DNA of 64,000 bases from Ectocarpus siliculosus (Eukaryota; Sar; Phaeophyceae; Ectocarpales; Ectocarpaceae): assembly GCA_000310025.1 (NCBI GenBank), contig FN649758.1, positions 3,493,406 through 3,557,405 of the forward strand. Reading direction: 5' to 3'. Below, in pieces: positions 45,401-58,498 of this stretch. Position 1 is the first letter of the stretch; each line of letters begins with the position of its first letter. Under the pieces are notes generated by a model, which saw nothing but the letters and a program-made list of their open reading frames with translations, did not search any database and was not told where the DNA came from. Both the position numbers and the translations under genes were made by a program.

Positions 45401-47414
45401 TGTTCCGGCCAGGATTGGGGGGGGATGATGAGCAGGGGGGCGGAGGCGAGCAGCGCGCTCGGAGTGGGGACGCGGGAGGAAGCAAGGGCATCCCGCCTAA
45501 GGGGGACACAGGCGAAAAGGGATGCGTGGGGTATGGATGGTCGATCGGTCCCTCTGAGCGGGGCGTTCCGCTCGGGCTCGTGGCGCGTCTTGCGACGCGC
45601 GACGACCTCGATTCGGCTATCTCTGAGATGGAGCCACCCCTTCTGCGCCCCGACATGCCGCGCTGCCACGCCAAGGACCTCAGGGTACCCCAGACATTCA
45701 AGGAGGCGAAGGAGAGCGTGCACAGCACCCAGTTCATGGACGCGACGAAGAGAGAGGTGTTTGGATTGCTAGAAGCAGATGCATTCAAGGTTGTTGGACC
45801 CTAGCAACCAATCGGTAATTGTATCAAGTCGAAGTTTGTGTTTGATTGGAAGGTAGATGCGTTCGGCTTTCCTACGAAGGCGATAACCAGACTTGTTGCA
45901 AGAGGAGATATGCAGAAGGAATACATTGACTTTGGTGATTTGTATGCTCCCACATTGGCTTCGTCTAGTGTTCGTATGTTGGCAGCTTTGGCGTGTGAGC
46001 TTGACTTGGAGTTGTGTCATTTCGATATCGATCAGGCGTTTGTGAGGGCCCCTCTCAAGGAAGACATTTTCATGTGATTGCCGGAAGGATGTGGTGCGTT
46101 GTCGGGGAAGATTGTGCAGTTGAACAAGAGCCTTTACGGTTTGAGGCAGACATCTAGGGAGTGGTACGCGTTGCTGAAGAAGTGTCTTTTGGCTTTGGGT
46201 TTCGAGCAGTGCATGGCCGATTCATGTGTTTTTCGCTTAGTCGAAGGGGGGGAAGTAGTGTTGATTCTAGTAGTACACGTAGATGATATTTTTGCAGTGG
46301 GGACGAAGGAGAGGTGTGATCAATTTGGGAAGGACCTGGGCGAGTACGTACCGGTGAAGTCTCTGGGGGAGTTGCAGTGGTACTCTGGTTGCTATTACGA
46401 GAGGGACAGAGAGGCAGGTAGATTGACGATTTCGCAGGAGACATACACTAAGGAGTTGGGAGAGAGATATGGTGTGGAGTGGGGCGGAAGCATTCCTTTG
46501 CCCACGACTTGGAGACTTTGGGACTTTGATGTGAATGAGCCGAGCGTAGAGCACCCATTACCCTCACGGGCACGATGGACAGCTGCCGGTGGTGCTTGCC
46601 GGCGCGGGGGACGAGGGCACCGGTGCCGAAGCAGCGGGGCGGATACCGCGGCAAGAGGGCGCCGAACGACATGTTCCACATCGACATGTGCGGCGGGTAC
46701 ACGGCGACCATCGGCGGCAACCACTACATGCTCTTCGGTGTGGACGCCGCCACGGGCTGGATCGTTTGCTATGCCATGCGGCGGAAGTCGGAGGCGTTGG
46801 CGGTCTTCAAGCGCATGGTCGTGGACGCCGCCCAAGGCTGGCACCGCGATCAAGTGCGTCCGGGGCGACTGTGACGCCCTCTGGACCAGCGGCGACTTCA
46901 AGGAGTTCTGTGCCAGCATGGGGATCGCGATCGAGTACTCCCCTCCCGGCGTGCAGCAGTACAACGGCGTCGTCGAGAGCGCCATCCAGAGGTGCCTCAA
47001 GGTCGGCAAGGCATCTCGCCGCGCTGCCCAAGAGATACTTGGCCCCGCTGGATTTTCTCGTATCCGCGGGCTGAGCGTTCGGGGAGACGAGCTCTGGGCG
47101 GAGTCCGCAAAAGACGCCGCGCAGAAGCTGAACCAGTCTGCATCTCCTTCCAACGCAGGGGGTGCCTCGCCGCAGGAGCTCTACACCGGCAAGAAACGAC
47201 CCTTCCGTTTGGTACCGTTTTTCCAGTACGGTTTCATGTGGGAGCGGCCGGCGACCAAGATGGACGACAGGGCAGTACCGTGTTTTTTCCTGAATGGCGG
47301 CGACAACCACGCCGACATCACGGTCAAGGTGCTCAAGGAAAGGACCGCCCATGTCTGCTACTCTTCGAATGTGGCGTGGGCGGCGCTCCCGCCGTCGGGG
47401 GTGACGGGGGTGGG

Positions 47415-47734
47415 NNNNNNNNNNNNNNNNNNNNNNNNNNNNNNNNNNNNNNNNNNNNNNNNNNNNNNNNNNNNNNNNNNNNNNNNNNNNNNNNNNNNNN
47501 NNNNNNNNNNNNNNNNNNNNNNNNNNNNNNNNNNNNNNNNNNNNNNNNNNNNNNNNNNNNNNNNNNNNNNNNNNNNNNNNNNNNNNNNNNNNNNNNNNNN
47601 NNNNNNNNNNNNNNNNNNNNNNNNNNNNNNNNNNNNNNNNNNNNNNNNNNNNNNNNNNNNNNNNNNNNNNNNNNNNNNNNNNNNNNNNNNNNNNNNNNNN
47701 NNNNNNNNNNNNNNNNNNNNNNNNNNNNNNNNNN
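47415..47734. other. Assembly gap (320 N) inside the copia element
   Basis: Runs from the end of the integrase region into the GC-rich tandem repeat, which is a likely reason the assembly failed. Confidence 0.98.
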
Positions 47735-48115
47735 CGGGCCGTCACCATCGCCGCTGCCACCGGGGCCTGCGTCATGGCCTGCACCTTCGCCTGGTGCCGC
47801 CGTGTCGCCGCTCCCGTGGCCGCCTGTGAAGGGGACCGCCGCCGCTTCACCGCCGCCCGCTCCTGCCGCAGCCGGGCCGTCGCCGTCGCCGCCGCCACCG
47901 GGGCCTGCGTCATGGCCTGCACCTTCGCTTGGTGCCGCCGTGTCGCCGCTCCCGTGGCCGCCTGCGAAGGGAACTGCTGCTGCTCCACCGCCGCCCGCTG
48001 CTGCCGCCGCCGGGCCGTCGCCGTCGCCGCCGCCACCGGGGCCTGCGTCATGGCCTGCACCTTCGCCTGGTGCCGCCGTGTCGCCGCTCCCGTGGCCGCC
48101 TGTGACGGGGACCGC
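47735..48115 (-). repeat. GC-rich ~135-bp tandem repeat within the copia element, inverted copy 2
   Basis: Reverse complement of the unit at 45060-45400, about three units after the gap. Confidence 0.8.
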
Positions 48116-49306
48116 GCTGATTGGTTCGTTGCTATGGATAGCTTTGTTGACTAGGCCGGATATCGCGAATGCGGTGAGGGCAGTAGCGAGGTACTGTAGT
48201 GCACCCAAGTTGATCCACTGGAAGGCTGCACTTGGCATCTTAGGATATGCAGTTAGGACTAGTTCTTTCGGGATTTCTTTTCAGAAGGGGACAATTTCAG
48301 GATTTTCTTTGATCACGTTCGCCGACGCGGATTACACCTCGCGTGCGGCGGATCGTAGGTCGGTTTCAGGGGGAGTAGTAATGTGTGCGGGGGGAGCGAT
48401 AGCATGGTTTTCCAAGACTCAGAAGTGTGTGACTTTGTCCACCACGCAGGCAGAGTACGTGGCGATGGCGGACATGGGGGAAGGAGATTCTTTTTTTGAG
48501 GCAGGTTTGGCGCTTTATGTTGCCGAAGGAGTTGCGGCCATGCATTCCACTGTACGAGGATAACGAGGGTGCTATCCAGATCGCAAAACACCCGATCTCG
48601 AATTCCAACTCGAAGCACATCGACGTGCGGCATCACTTCCTCAGACAACTGGTAGATGAGAAGGAGGTAGAGATCATTCATGTAGCGTCACAGTACCAGC
48701 ATGCTGACTTCCTCACGAAGGCGCTACCTGAGAGGGATTTTGTGTTCCACAGGGACTACGTGATGAACTTAAATTGAACAGTCCCGGAGTTTTTGTGTTG
48801 TGTTTTTGTTTGTGTGATTCTTTCGATTTGAGTATATGAGGAGTTGATTTTCTATGAGTTTGAATTCAAGAATGGCCGATGGATATTATTTTTGGTATTT
48901 CTGTTTTAATGGTTGGGAATACTTTCTATCCGATTGAGATTCTAAATGAGCAGTCCAGGAGTCTTAATTTTTTGTTTTGTTTTTTTGCGTTTGTGCGATT
49001 CTATTGAATTGCTATTTCTGAGGAGTACGTTTTCTACGATGTTGAATTCAAGGGTGACCGATGGATAATCTCTGCAGTGTTTCCGGTTTAATGTTTAGGA
49101 GTGGAGTTTCAAACCGATTATTGGAGTTCTAACGAGTTTTGTTTCCGGTTTAATGGTCATGGTATTTTGGCGAAGACGAAGCATGAGATGGATGGAATGT
49201 TATTCACTAAGCCTTGCATTCAGGTATTTGGTATAAGAGGGTATGCATGTTTAAGGTAGTTAAATGAGTCCGGGTGTAATCTTGCCAATGCAGCGAGTAG
49301 GGAGGC

Positions 49307-49828
49307 TGTTGGATGTACTCACAGCATCAACAGATTATTGCGAGCAAGAATTTCCCGAGCAGATGGAGCGGGGAGTTTGGGGGTTCAATGGTTGCTATGG
49401 ATTAGATTTGGTGGTACCAACTTTATCACATATTGCAGGTTTGAGGGTATGGGTGTCTACAACGGAATTTGTGTGCGTGGCTTGTGGTTCCTCACTTCCT
49501 TTTTCTGTGTATAATCAAGTCCTTTTTCCGGTTCTCACGCCAACCCCGGCTTCCACGCCCATACTCCGGCTATCACGCCAACCCGACTTCCACGCCTTCA
49601 GGACTCCCACGTCCCTACATATACCTTTACATCAGGGCTACCACGCCACCCGGCTTCCACGCCACAACTATATTATACACGAGCTTCCACGCTCCACCAC
49701 GTAGAAGGGCTTTCACGCCCGCGGATAGTTTCTACATTTTGACCGTTGGCAGTACCCAGCTGCTGGCACCTTTTGTTTCCCACTACGGGACCCCGCGCCG
49801 AGGCACCCACGCACAAAGCTACTCAACA
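49307..49828 (+). repeat. Right LTR of the copia element
   Basis: Near-identical to the left LTR; followed by GAGGG at 49829-49833. The purine-rich GAGTAGGGAGG just upstream is a candidate polypurine tract. Confidence 0.92.
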
Positions 49829-49833
49829 GAGGG

Positions 49834-51022
49834 GACCAGCAATCTATTTGACCGAAAGCGAACATCGAAAGATCAACATCGATTTATGCATAGGAACACG
49901 GTGTCGCCTCGTTGAACATCCAAATTGATTCGAGTCGTGGGTCCAATGGGACACGACAGGTGATCATGTTAAAGGTCCCAACAATTTGCAGCATCAAATG
50001 CTATTGACGCTAAACCATATAAGGCGAGGATGCACTGTCGGGAGTCTCGATACGAATTGGTCCGGCGGAAAGCGTGTCACCTCCCGTTCGTAGTCTAGCG
50101 AGGACAAAGTCGTTTCATTCCGAAAGGCGTCTACGTCTGTCCGTCCGCGCTTGGATAGAACAAAAACAATGCGCACAAGCCAGCCGGTGGAAAAGCTGTA
50201 GTCGCTGTCCGGGGGAAATCGTTGTTGTCGTACTGTAGCATCAAGACGTTCGCATGCTTTCACGTTCATTCGCGCGTTCGGCATGGGTTTTCGTTTTGAC
50301 GTGGACGTCGAACAGGTACAGGGAACAGCAGCCAAACGCTGTCTGTGTCTATCCACGATTGATTTTTCGGGACGTCGAAGAGCAACTTAACCCGCATCCG
50401 CCACGACCACCAAAAGGTAACCACGGCGAGAACGGTGCCACGTAGACGGTACGCGTTGACATGGGCTCTATTTGATTGGTTTACTGTACGTCGTAGTATT
50501 GCAACGGGAGGCACGGGTCGAGCGAGCTGTTGGTGACAATGCAGCTCAGCTCACTGACTCACAGTCGTCGCCAATATCGGGGGAACGATGAACAGACACA
50601 TGCCTCCGTAGGACATTCATTTTCTTTCACGCCATCCTGTCGAAGGAGTTCGGAGGGGAGCATTGCTGAAGCTATCCCCTGTCAACCTTGCCTTTCAATA
50701 GTTGTTTCCGTGGTAGCTTGAATCTGAGTCGGTGGTGGTGTCGAGGGTAGTGAGGTGTGGTGGGAGGTGGGAATTGGACGAGCGCAATGGACGTTACAGA
50801 ATTGACAGGTAGATGGGTTGAACTGGCGAGTGACTCGTCGACGTCTTGTTGAACCATGTTCAACAGCCCGGAAGTTTTGTTGACAGTTTCAAGGAACATC
50901 AACAAATAGTCTACAGTTTTTGAACATCCCTGCAAGGTGCGTTTGGTCCTTCACTAGCACCACGAAGCGACATCATTTTGGCCGCCTTTATCCCTACGGC
51001 CGCATCGCCTGATCATGTTATG
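49834..51022. other. Intergenic between copia and the B array; nothing recognised
   Basis: Short open frames only. No repeat shared with the rest of the window was noticed. Confidence 0.45.
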
Positions 51023-52859
51023 TATATACTCACAGGATGGTCGTCGTGACGTGATACGTTTCTTGTTATTAGTATTGGAAAAAAAAACAAGATGGCTCGA
51101 TTGTTGTATTTCTGCAGCAGTATGTACCAGACGCCGACTGTACATAGAAGTCGTACGAGTGTCGACTTACTTGTGCTGTCACAGCATCTTCCACGCACTT
51201 CTGCCGGTGCTGGTTTGTTGATTGGAGTCTTGTAGGTCGAGATACAGCCGTGAGATTCTCGGGTTGTGGAGGCAATAGTGAACCAGAGCAAAAAATTGCA
51301 TGCATAGCTCGATTACTGCTGTGTTTTTGCTACAGCAGTATGGACTAGACGCCGAAGGACGTCCGCGTACTATGGCAACGAGCTAACTGGATGGGATACT
51401 TCCTGTCACTGCGAACCATAGTACAATGCGATGCAAACATCCGTTCGTGTGTCGTGCGGCTGCCACATGTGTCGACGACAGGTACACGTAGAACTCTCGC
51501 CCATGTTGATACCGCACAGGAGGACCCCTCGGAGATCTTCCACATGGTGCTACAACGACAGTACATGGATGCCGTAGGAGAGTGGAGTTGTGCTGTCACG
51601 GTATCACCCACGCACTCTCCTACCGGTGCTTGCGTCGATTGGAGTCTTGTAGGCCGAAATACAAGAGTGGGTTGGGTTCTCGGGTTGTGGAAGCAAACCT
51701 GCCTGCAGCAACAGAGAAGGCGGTGTTCTATGTCCTACGGTATCCCGCTCAACTTTTCACTTTTTTTTGCGACATACATGTGGTTGCATATTTCTTTGCC
51801 ACTGCCGAAAAAGACCGCTGGATCTTTATATATATGTTCTCCCCAAACCCAAAACAATTAGTTAAATCAAACACCCCTATATTTATAAGTTTGTTGTGCA
51901 CCAAAACAAGGTTGGCCATGTAACACAATTGCAATTTGTCCCGGACCGTTATCTGTGGATATAACACATTGTACTTTTTCATTGTACGCAGTCCATCTTT
52001 CGCATTTATTGATCATTTTACACCGAGCGACGCAGGACGGGTAGACCTTCATCATTGTTGTTGTTGTTGTGTCTTCACATTAAAAACCGTTCCGATCTCT
52101 CTCTACCCAGCACCTTCAATGTCCTTACTTGTGGATTATACCTGTTGGAAATGGTGGGAATCCCTACATTCCGAGAGAGCCATAGGTCGTCATCCGCCCC
52201 CTTCATTTTTTGTACAAGTATGCACTTTTCTTCTTGTGAAGTTTTGACGTTGCGCTTGCCATCGCCGCTTAAGTATTTGTGTCTTCAAACCTTCTCAGCC
52301 GGCCTTCAAACCTGTTGTTGATAAATCTCCGTGGTAACTTCTCCGCGCATGAGTCATATGCGGTTATGACCTGCGCTTTGACTTTCACGATGGGTATTCT
52401 ACCTCCCCGTTTTGCATTGGTGAGTACCTGCGTTATACGGAAGGATCGTTCCACGACGAAAACGTCTCCTTTTTTTTTTTTTTTCCTTCGCACTCCTTCC
52501 TTGCCGCGGTTTTCACGCCGACTTCGAACGTGGGGTGCAATTTCCTCTCTTCGTACCTTCCTCGTCGGCCTTCTCCATCGTTATGTACATAATGTATACC
52601 TCGATTTTTCGGCTTTTCGATTCCGATAGACAAAACTACGGACTGACATGTCCCTTTCACCCCCGACGGGACCGCGCGCTCGTCGAGTGCCGAAATTCTT
52701 CACCACTTCCTTGCCTCCGCCAACTCCGTCCCTTCCCGCCCCAACAAGTCCTCTCCCCTTTTTCTTCTTCTTTCCTTCCTCCCGGACACTCACCACCATC
52801 CGTCCTGGATGTTGGCCCCCAGCCCCATTGGGGGGCGGGGGGCCAATCCTTAACCCTAG
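51023..52859 (+). mobile_element. Unit B1, Helitron-like non-autonomous element
   Basis: Begins near TATATACTCAC and ends with a long hairpin (TTGGCCCCC ... GGGGGGCCAA) followed by TCCTTAACCCTAG. A hairpin about 10 nt before a CTRR end followed by T in the flank is the classic Helitron 3' terminus. The first ~280 bp are partly duplicated within the unit (compare 51100-51300 with 51330-51720). No helicase or Rep domain, so non-autonomous. Confidence 0.65.
52270..52430 (-). pseudogene. Conserved open-frame fragment carried by the B units (candidate captured exon)
   Basis: Read on the minus strand, B1 encodes a stretch with IPIVKVKAQVITAYDSCAEK and LPRRFINNRFEGRL. Counterparts lie at about 53740-53900 in B2 and 54955-55085 in B3 with mostly conservative differences. 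It reads like ordinary globular protein, unlike the rest of B. I do not recognise the source gene. Helitrons are known to pick up host exons, which would explain it. Confidence 0.35.
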
Positions 52860-54378
52860 TATATATACTCACGGGATGGTCGTCGTGACGTGATACATTT
52901 ATTTCTTGTTATTAGATACTGCTGTGTTTTTGCTACAGCAGTATGGACTAGACGCCGAACGACGTGCGCGTACTACCGCAACGACCTAACTGGATGAGAT
53001 ACTTCCTGCCACGGCGAACCATAGTACAGTGCGAGGCAAACATCCGTTCGTGTGTCGCGCGGCTGCCACATGTGTCGACGACAGGTACACGTAGAGCTCT
53101 CGCCATGTTGTCGTTACCGCGCAGGAGGACCCCTCGGAGATCTTCCACACGGTGCTACAACGACAGCAGCAGTACTACTGTGCATAGATGTCGTAGGAGA
53201 GTGGAGTTGTGTTGTCACGGCATCTTCCACGCACTCTCCTACCGGTGCTTGCGTCGATTGGAGTCTTGTAGGCCGAAATACAAGAGTGGGTTGGGTTCCC
53301 GGGTTGTGGAAGCAAACCTGCCTGCAGCAACAGAGAAGGCGGTGTTCTATTGACTAGAGTATCCCGCTCAATTTTTGTTTTTTTGCGACATGTGGTTGCA
53401 TATTTTGCCACTGCCGAAAAAGACCGCTGGATCTTTACGCAGTCCACCTTTCTTTCGCATTTATTTATCATTTTACACCGAACGACGCAGGACGGGTCGA
53501 CCTTCATCATCATCGTTGTTGTTGTTGTTGTTGTTGCTGTTGTTGTTGTTGTTGTCTTCACATGAAAAACCGTTCCGATCTCTCTCTAACCAGTAACTAC
53601 TTCAAATGTCCGTACTTACTTGTGGATTACCTGTTGGAAATTGTGGGAATCCCTTCATTCCGAGAGAGCCACAGGTGGTCGGCATCCGGCCTTTTCATTT
53701 TGTGTATGCACTTTTCTTATAATGCACTTTTCTTCCTGCGAAGTTTTGACGTTGCGCTTGCCATCGTCGCTGAAGTGTTTGTGGCTTCAAACCTTCCCAG
53801 CCGGCCTTCAAACTTCTTGTTGATAAGTCTCCGTGGTAACTTCTTCGCGCATGAGTCATAGGCAGGTATGACTTGCGCTTTGACTTTCACGATGGGTATT
53901 TTACCTCCTTCTTTGTCTTGCATTGATGAGTACCTGCGTTATACGGAAGGATCGTTCCACGACGCAAACGTCGACGTCTCTGTTTTTTTTTTGTTCCCTC
54001 CGCACTCCTTCCTTGCGGCGGTTTTCACACCGACTTCGAACGTGGGGTGAAATTTCCTCTCTTTGTACCTTCCTCGTCGGCCTCCTCCATCGTTATGTAC
54101 GTAATGTATACCTCGATTTTTCGGCTTTTCGATTCCGATAGAGACAAGACTACGGACTGACATGTCCCTTTCACCCCCGACGGGACCGCGCGCTTGTCGA
54201 GTGCCCAAATTCTTCACCACTTCCTTGCCTCTCCCAACACCGTCCCTTCTTCCCGCCCCAAAAAATCTTCTCTCCCCTTCTTCTTCTTCTTTCCTTCCTC
54301 CCGGACACTCACCACCATCCGTCCTGGATGTTGGCCCCCAGCCCCATTGGGAGGCGGGGGGCCAATCCTTAACCCTAG
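52860..54378 (+). mobile_element. Unit B2, Helitron-like non-autonomous element
   Basis: Abuts B1 and has the same terminal hairpin and CTAG end (54375-54378). It carries an expanded (GTT)n microsatellite at about 53515-53555. Overall clearly related to B1 with small length differences. Confidence 0.65.
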
Positions 54379-55567
54379 TATATATACTGCCGGTCGCCCC
54401 GCCGGTGGTCTAGTTGGTATCCGCGAAACCTTCTAGAGGTCAGGTCAGGGGTTCGAATCCCGGCGTAAGCGAGCTTTTCTTGCAAAGTGAGTTTTTCTCT
54501 CGCTTCTGCTCCTGGTCTAGGAATGACACCAAGTGGCACAGGATCCTCTGCACAAGCAGGGGCTACTAGATCCTGTCCCCTGCTTTTTATCCTTCCGCGG
54601 AGAGTTACATCTTTCCGCGCCTTCTAGAAGGAACCAAGCTCTTCTATGTTCCGTCTACACATCTGAATCCTATAACACTACCCAGTACCTTCGTATGTCC
54701 GTACTGATCCAACACTCGACGCGGTCGATTCCCGTGGTCACAGGTTAACTTACCCTAAAAAGGTACACTCAAATAAACTGGCCCCGAGGGGTCCGCAAGT
54801 CAATAGAAATCAACGACAGATATACTTGAAGATTATCTGTTGGAAATTGTGGGAATATAATCCCTTCATTCCGAGTGAGCCATAGGTCGGCATCCGGCCT
54901 TTTCTTTTTTGTATGCACTTTTCTTCTTGTAAAGGTTTGACGTTGCGCTTGCCATCGTGTCTTCAAACCTTCTCAGCCGGCCTTCAAACTTCTTGTTGAT
55001 AAGTCTCCGTGGTAACTTCTCCGCGCACGAGTCATATGCGGTTATGACCTGCGCTTTGACTTTCACGATGGGTATTTTACCTCCCCGTCTTGCATTTGGT
55101 GAGTACCTGCGTTATACGGAAGGATCGTTCCACGACGCAAACGTCGACGTCTCCTTTTTGTTTTTTTTCCTTCGCACTCCTTCCTTGCGGCGGTATTCAC
55201 ACCGGCTCCGAACTTCGAACGAACGTGGGGTGCAATTTCCTCTCTTCGTACCTTCCTCGTCGGCCTCCTCCATCGTTATGTACATAATGAATACTACCTA
55301 GATTTTTCGGCTTTTCGATTCCGATAGACAAAACTACGGACTGACATGTATGTCCCTTTCACCCCCGACGGGACCGCGCGCTTGTCGAGTGCCCAAATTC
55401 TTCACCACTTCCTTGCCTCTCCCAACACCGTCCCTTCTTCCCGCCCCTACCAATCCTCTCCCCTTCTTCTTCTTCTTCTTCCCTTCCTCCCGGATACTCA
55501 CCACCATCCGTCCTGGAAGTTGGCCCCCAGCCCCATTGGGGGGCGGGGGGCCAATCCTTAACCCTAG
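54379..55567 (+). mobile_element. Unit B3, Helitron-like, 5' part replaced by a SINE-containing insertion
   Basis: Only TATATACT of the 5' end is present before the tRNA-derived segment at 54389. B sequence resumes near 54826 (TCTGTTGGAAATTGTGGGAA) and runs to the hairpin and CTAG at 55564-55567. The flank after it is the T that starts repeat A, as at 36602. Confidence 0.65.
54389..54825 (+). mobile_element. tRNA-derived SINE head plus unknown tail, inserted in B3
   Basis: The first ~125 bp match the SINEs at 60216 and 63328, with pol III boxes TGGTCTAGTTG (A) and GGTTCGAATCC (B). After GCTCCTGGTC the sequence diverges from the other SINEs and has no clear poly-A end, so this is another subfamily or a composite. 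Confidence 0.65.
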
Positions 55568-58498
55568 TTCATACCATTACACAACAATATTTGTAATGAC
55601 ATCATGGTGGCTCGTCCGACCATGATACTGCCCGTGATGCTGTAGTGAAACAAGGAACCACTGGATCATGACCAAGCAAAACCCTTCCAATTCGCTCTCT
55701 CATGCAAGATTACAGTTTCATTGTTGTGAAAACCGTAGGCATACTTTACAAGGCAACACAGTAAGTTGTGCATTGGCTCACCTCGTGGGCTCTTGCTGAA
55801 TGGGTTCGCCGTCCATATTCCGCAGCTGCTGATATGCCTTCCAGAGTGTCCCCCTCGGGCTGTTTGTCGGTCGAACCGACTCCTGCTTGAGGCGAGCCAC
55901 AGCGGTTTTGGTCCAACTTTGCCCAAGCCGCAGGAAAACCGAAAACAATCGAATCGCGCAAGAACAGCAGCAGCGACAAGAAATACAACAATGGGGGTTA
56001 GCAAGCAGCATGAATAATTGCAGCTTGCTAAGTGGGCACCCACCGAACCATTTCAAGGTGCGTTGTGAAAGAGAATCTTGTTGAGTACTGTACAAACAAA
56101 CTCTGTTGACCGTGGTCGAGCTAGCCCCCCTGAACTGAAGTGGAACCTAAAGGCCGTCGCAGAAGAAGAGGGCTATTTCTCGGCTAGCAGTTGCCGTGAT
56201 GAGTGGAATACGGAATCAATGGGTAGTTCTGGGATTGTCATCGGTGCGGGTGGCAGAAAGTAACGCGTGATTCGGTGCTTCGGTTTTCATTCGCCTATGG
56301 TTCCCTCGGGTTGGCTATATCACATTCATCCGAAGATTGAGTATTCGTTCGGAGGTGTGATGCAGTCTCACCGCAGGAAGAATCGGTCGTTCGAACCACC
56401 AGGATCAATTTGCTATTGTCCGCCACCCAACCACAGTCGTATGCATCATAATAATTCTTCTTTTGGGATTGCATTTCATCGCATTGTTGAACGAATGTTA
56501 GCTTGGCAAAAGACGGACATTTGATGCAAACAAATTTACAGGTATTTCATGCGGGCAAAATATTCCAGCATCATCGTACAGTTTCATTTCATCAGATCGC
56601 ATTTCACTGAATGAAGTCGTTAGAAGGCATTTTCGTTCAGCAAAAGACGGGCATTGCATGCAGGCAAATTTCACAGTTCGTATGACCATGGTTTGGTCGT
56701 CAAGGCATTTCATATGGTCAAAGAGAAAGATTATGATGCACAGAGCTGTGGCCTACATCGATGTTGCTTCCGTAAACCACGTCTATCTCGCAAGAGTATC
56801 CCTATTCCTTTTGAGGAACACCCGCTGCGAATGCTGGGGACCTATAAGTTTTTATGTTGAACATACAGTACCCCCATGCGCAACGGGCTCTTGATGGGCC
56901 ATACTCTCTCGCTGTGGTCGTGAAGGTAAGACGGTCATGAACTCCAGAGCGTCTACCTTCAACACTACACTGGGTCTGGAAAAGAGGTGCAACCTCATGG
57001 CCAGATGCACGTGTACTGTAGTTCATGGCTATCCATGGCTGACTATGTGACTACACTAGGGAACACTCATTCGCCGTTTCGTTCCCGGTTTGTGCCAAAC
57101 GATTTTGGGCGTGCTTTGCCTCCGATGAAGACTCGTACAGTGTACTGAAAACGTGTGGGAGACAGTGAAACGAGGCCAACAGTTATGTCGTGTACCTTCA
57201 TGTTCATGTGCAACGATATAGGAGTTTTGAGAGTCCGACGTCAAGGGGAGAGCAATTTCCTCGAGGAGAAAGTTCATATCCCGACATAATTCACTCGGCC
57301 ACGTATAGGGTGTAACACTGTGCTGCCTGGGGCAATCGATCATTTTCGTCCCCTTATCCATTTCTTCCATCGCCCATGAATACACATCTGCCGATGCAAT
57401 CACTGGAGGGTATAATCCACATCCATCATGCGTCCACCCATTTGATCGATTTCAGTTCTCTCCAAGATACAGATGCCCCTCTAGAGTCAGCATAGCAGTG
57501 TATTCCAACGTTCTCGAGTCAACTAGAGTCATAAACACCTCTGACCATTGCGAACGTGTTTCAGGCACGCTGCCTGCATTCCAGATATCTTCAATTCGGG
57601 ATTCTGACGTGTTCCTCCTCTACCGAAACTCGTCGCGACCCTCCACGACTCTGCTCTGCCTATACCATATTCTCCACGATGACAATACGGCGTACCTATG
57701 TTTCGAAGCAGACCAACCCTGTTCTTTAGAGCAGTATTATTACGTGTGAAAGACCCACCTGACGGTTAACCTATCACCGATGGCGTGCATGTCCGCCCGC
57801 AGTTCCTTCTGGCGATTGCCGTTGTTGGCCTCGACCCCGGCGACCGACATCTGTGCGGGATCGGAGTTGGAGTTATTGGCATCGACCGCGAATCTCCTGG
57901 TGGGCGTTCAGTCGATCACGCGAGAGGAGGCAATGTATCGTGGCGACATGATCATTGAACAGGTCGTGCGGGTCCATTCGAATTCCAACTCTCATATTCC
58001 ATTTGACAGTATGCCTCACCTCACTTCATTTTGTCCAGTAGTTCGGGTAAAACTCATGGGGAACATATTCTTGATTTCTACGGTATTATAACGCTGAGGA
58101 ATGCACCTCGTCACCTTCTTCTGCTGTTTATCAATATCACGAGCAACACCCCCATTCCTCACCAGTATGCCGTGGTCCACCGGGATGCAAGACCTTCGCT
58201 CGCATCGAGAGCGCAGGCCGCTCTGTAGTAGTCTCCGCTTCATGGCCAGACTGGGTGGTCAAAAGTGAGCAGGGTTGAGGGGGTGGGTGAAGAAGCTTTC
58301 TCCAACCTACTGTAGGGCCGTCCTTGGTAAACCAAGGCACACAACGCAATGAAACAGACTACTGGATACTTTCTGGCGGATTTGGTTTCCGTGGGCGACT
58401 TCATGTTGCCTGCGGCCTAAAAAGCAGGGTGTGTTAATACGAATCCTAAAATATACGGCACAGCAGCAGGATTCAAACGAAGCTTAATGTGTAGACTA
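55568..58498 (+). repeat. Repeat A, copy A2 (first unit of the tandem array)
   Basis: Starts at the same base as A1 (TTCATACC). It lacks the SINE and lacks about 55 bp that A1, A3 and A4 have near 57370. It ends in GCTAGCTCTCGTA, joined directly to A3. Confidence 0.9.

Larger units (their letters stand above)
40874..49828 (+). mobile_element. Ty1/copia LTR retrotransposon (broken, recent)
   Basis: Two direct LTRs of ~522 bp bound the element (TGTTGG...CAACA), flanked by the 5-bp target duplication GAGGG. The LTRs look about 99% identical, so the insertion is recent. Parts visible on the plus strand: gag with a zinc-knuckle-like CQYHGPNSSH motif (about 41.4-43.4 kb), aspartic protease with DSGAS (about 43.94 kb), a GAG-pre-integrase piece with HNRAGH (about 44.6 kb), reverse transcriptase (about 45.6-46.5 kb), integrase core (about 46.6-47.4 kb) and RNase H (about 48.1-48.8 kb). 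The element is broken, with about half a dozen interruptions, an assembly gap and domains in an order unlike the copia norm. It sits inside repeat R1. Confidence 0.92.

Noticed and set aside
44269-45723. 484-codon minus-strand Pro/Ala-rich protein
   Set aside because: It reads across the GC-rich tandem repeat and copia sequence in the wrong strand; not an independent gene.
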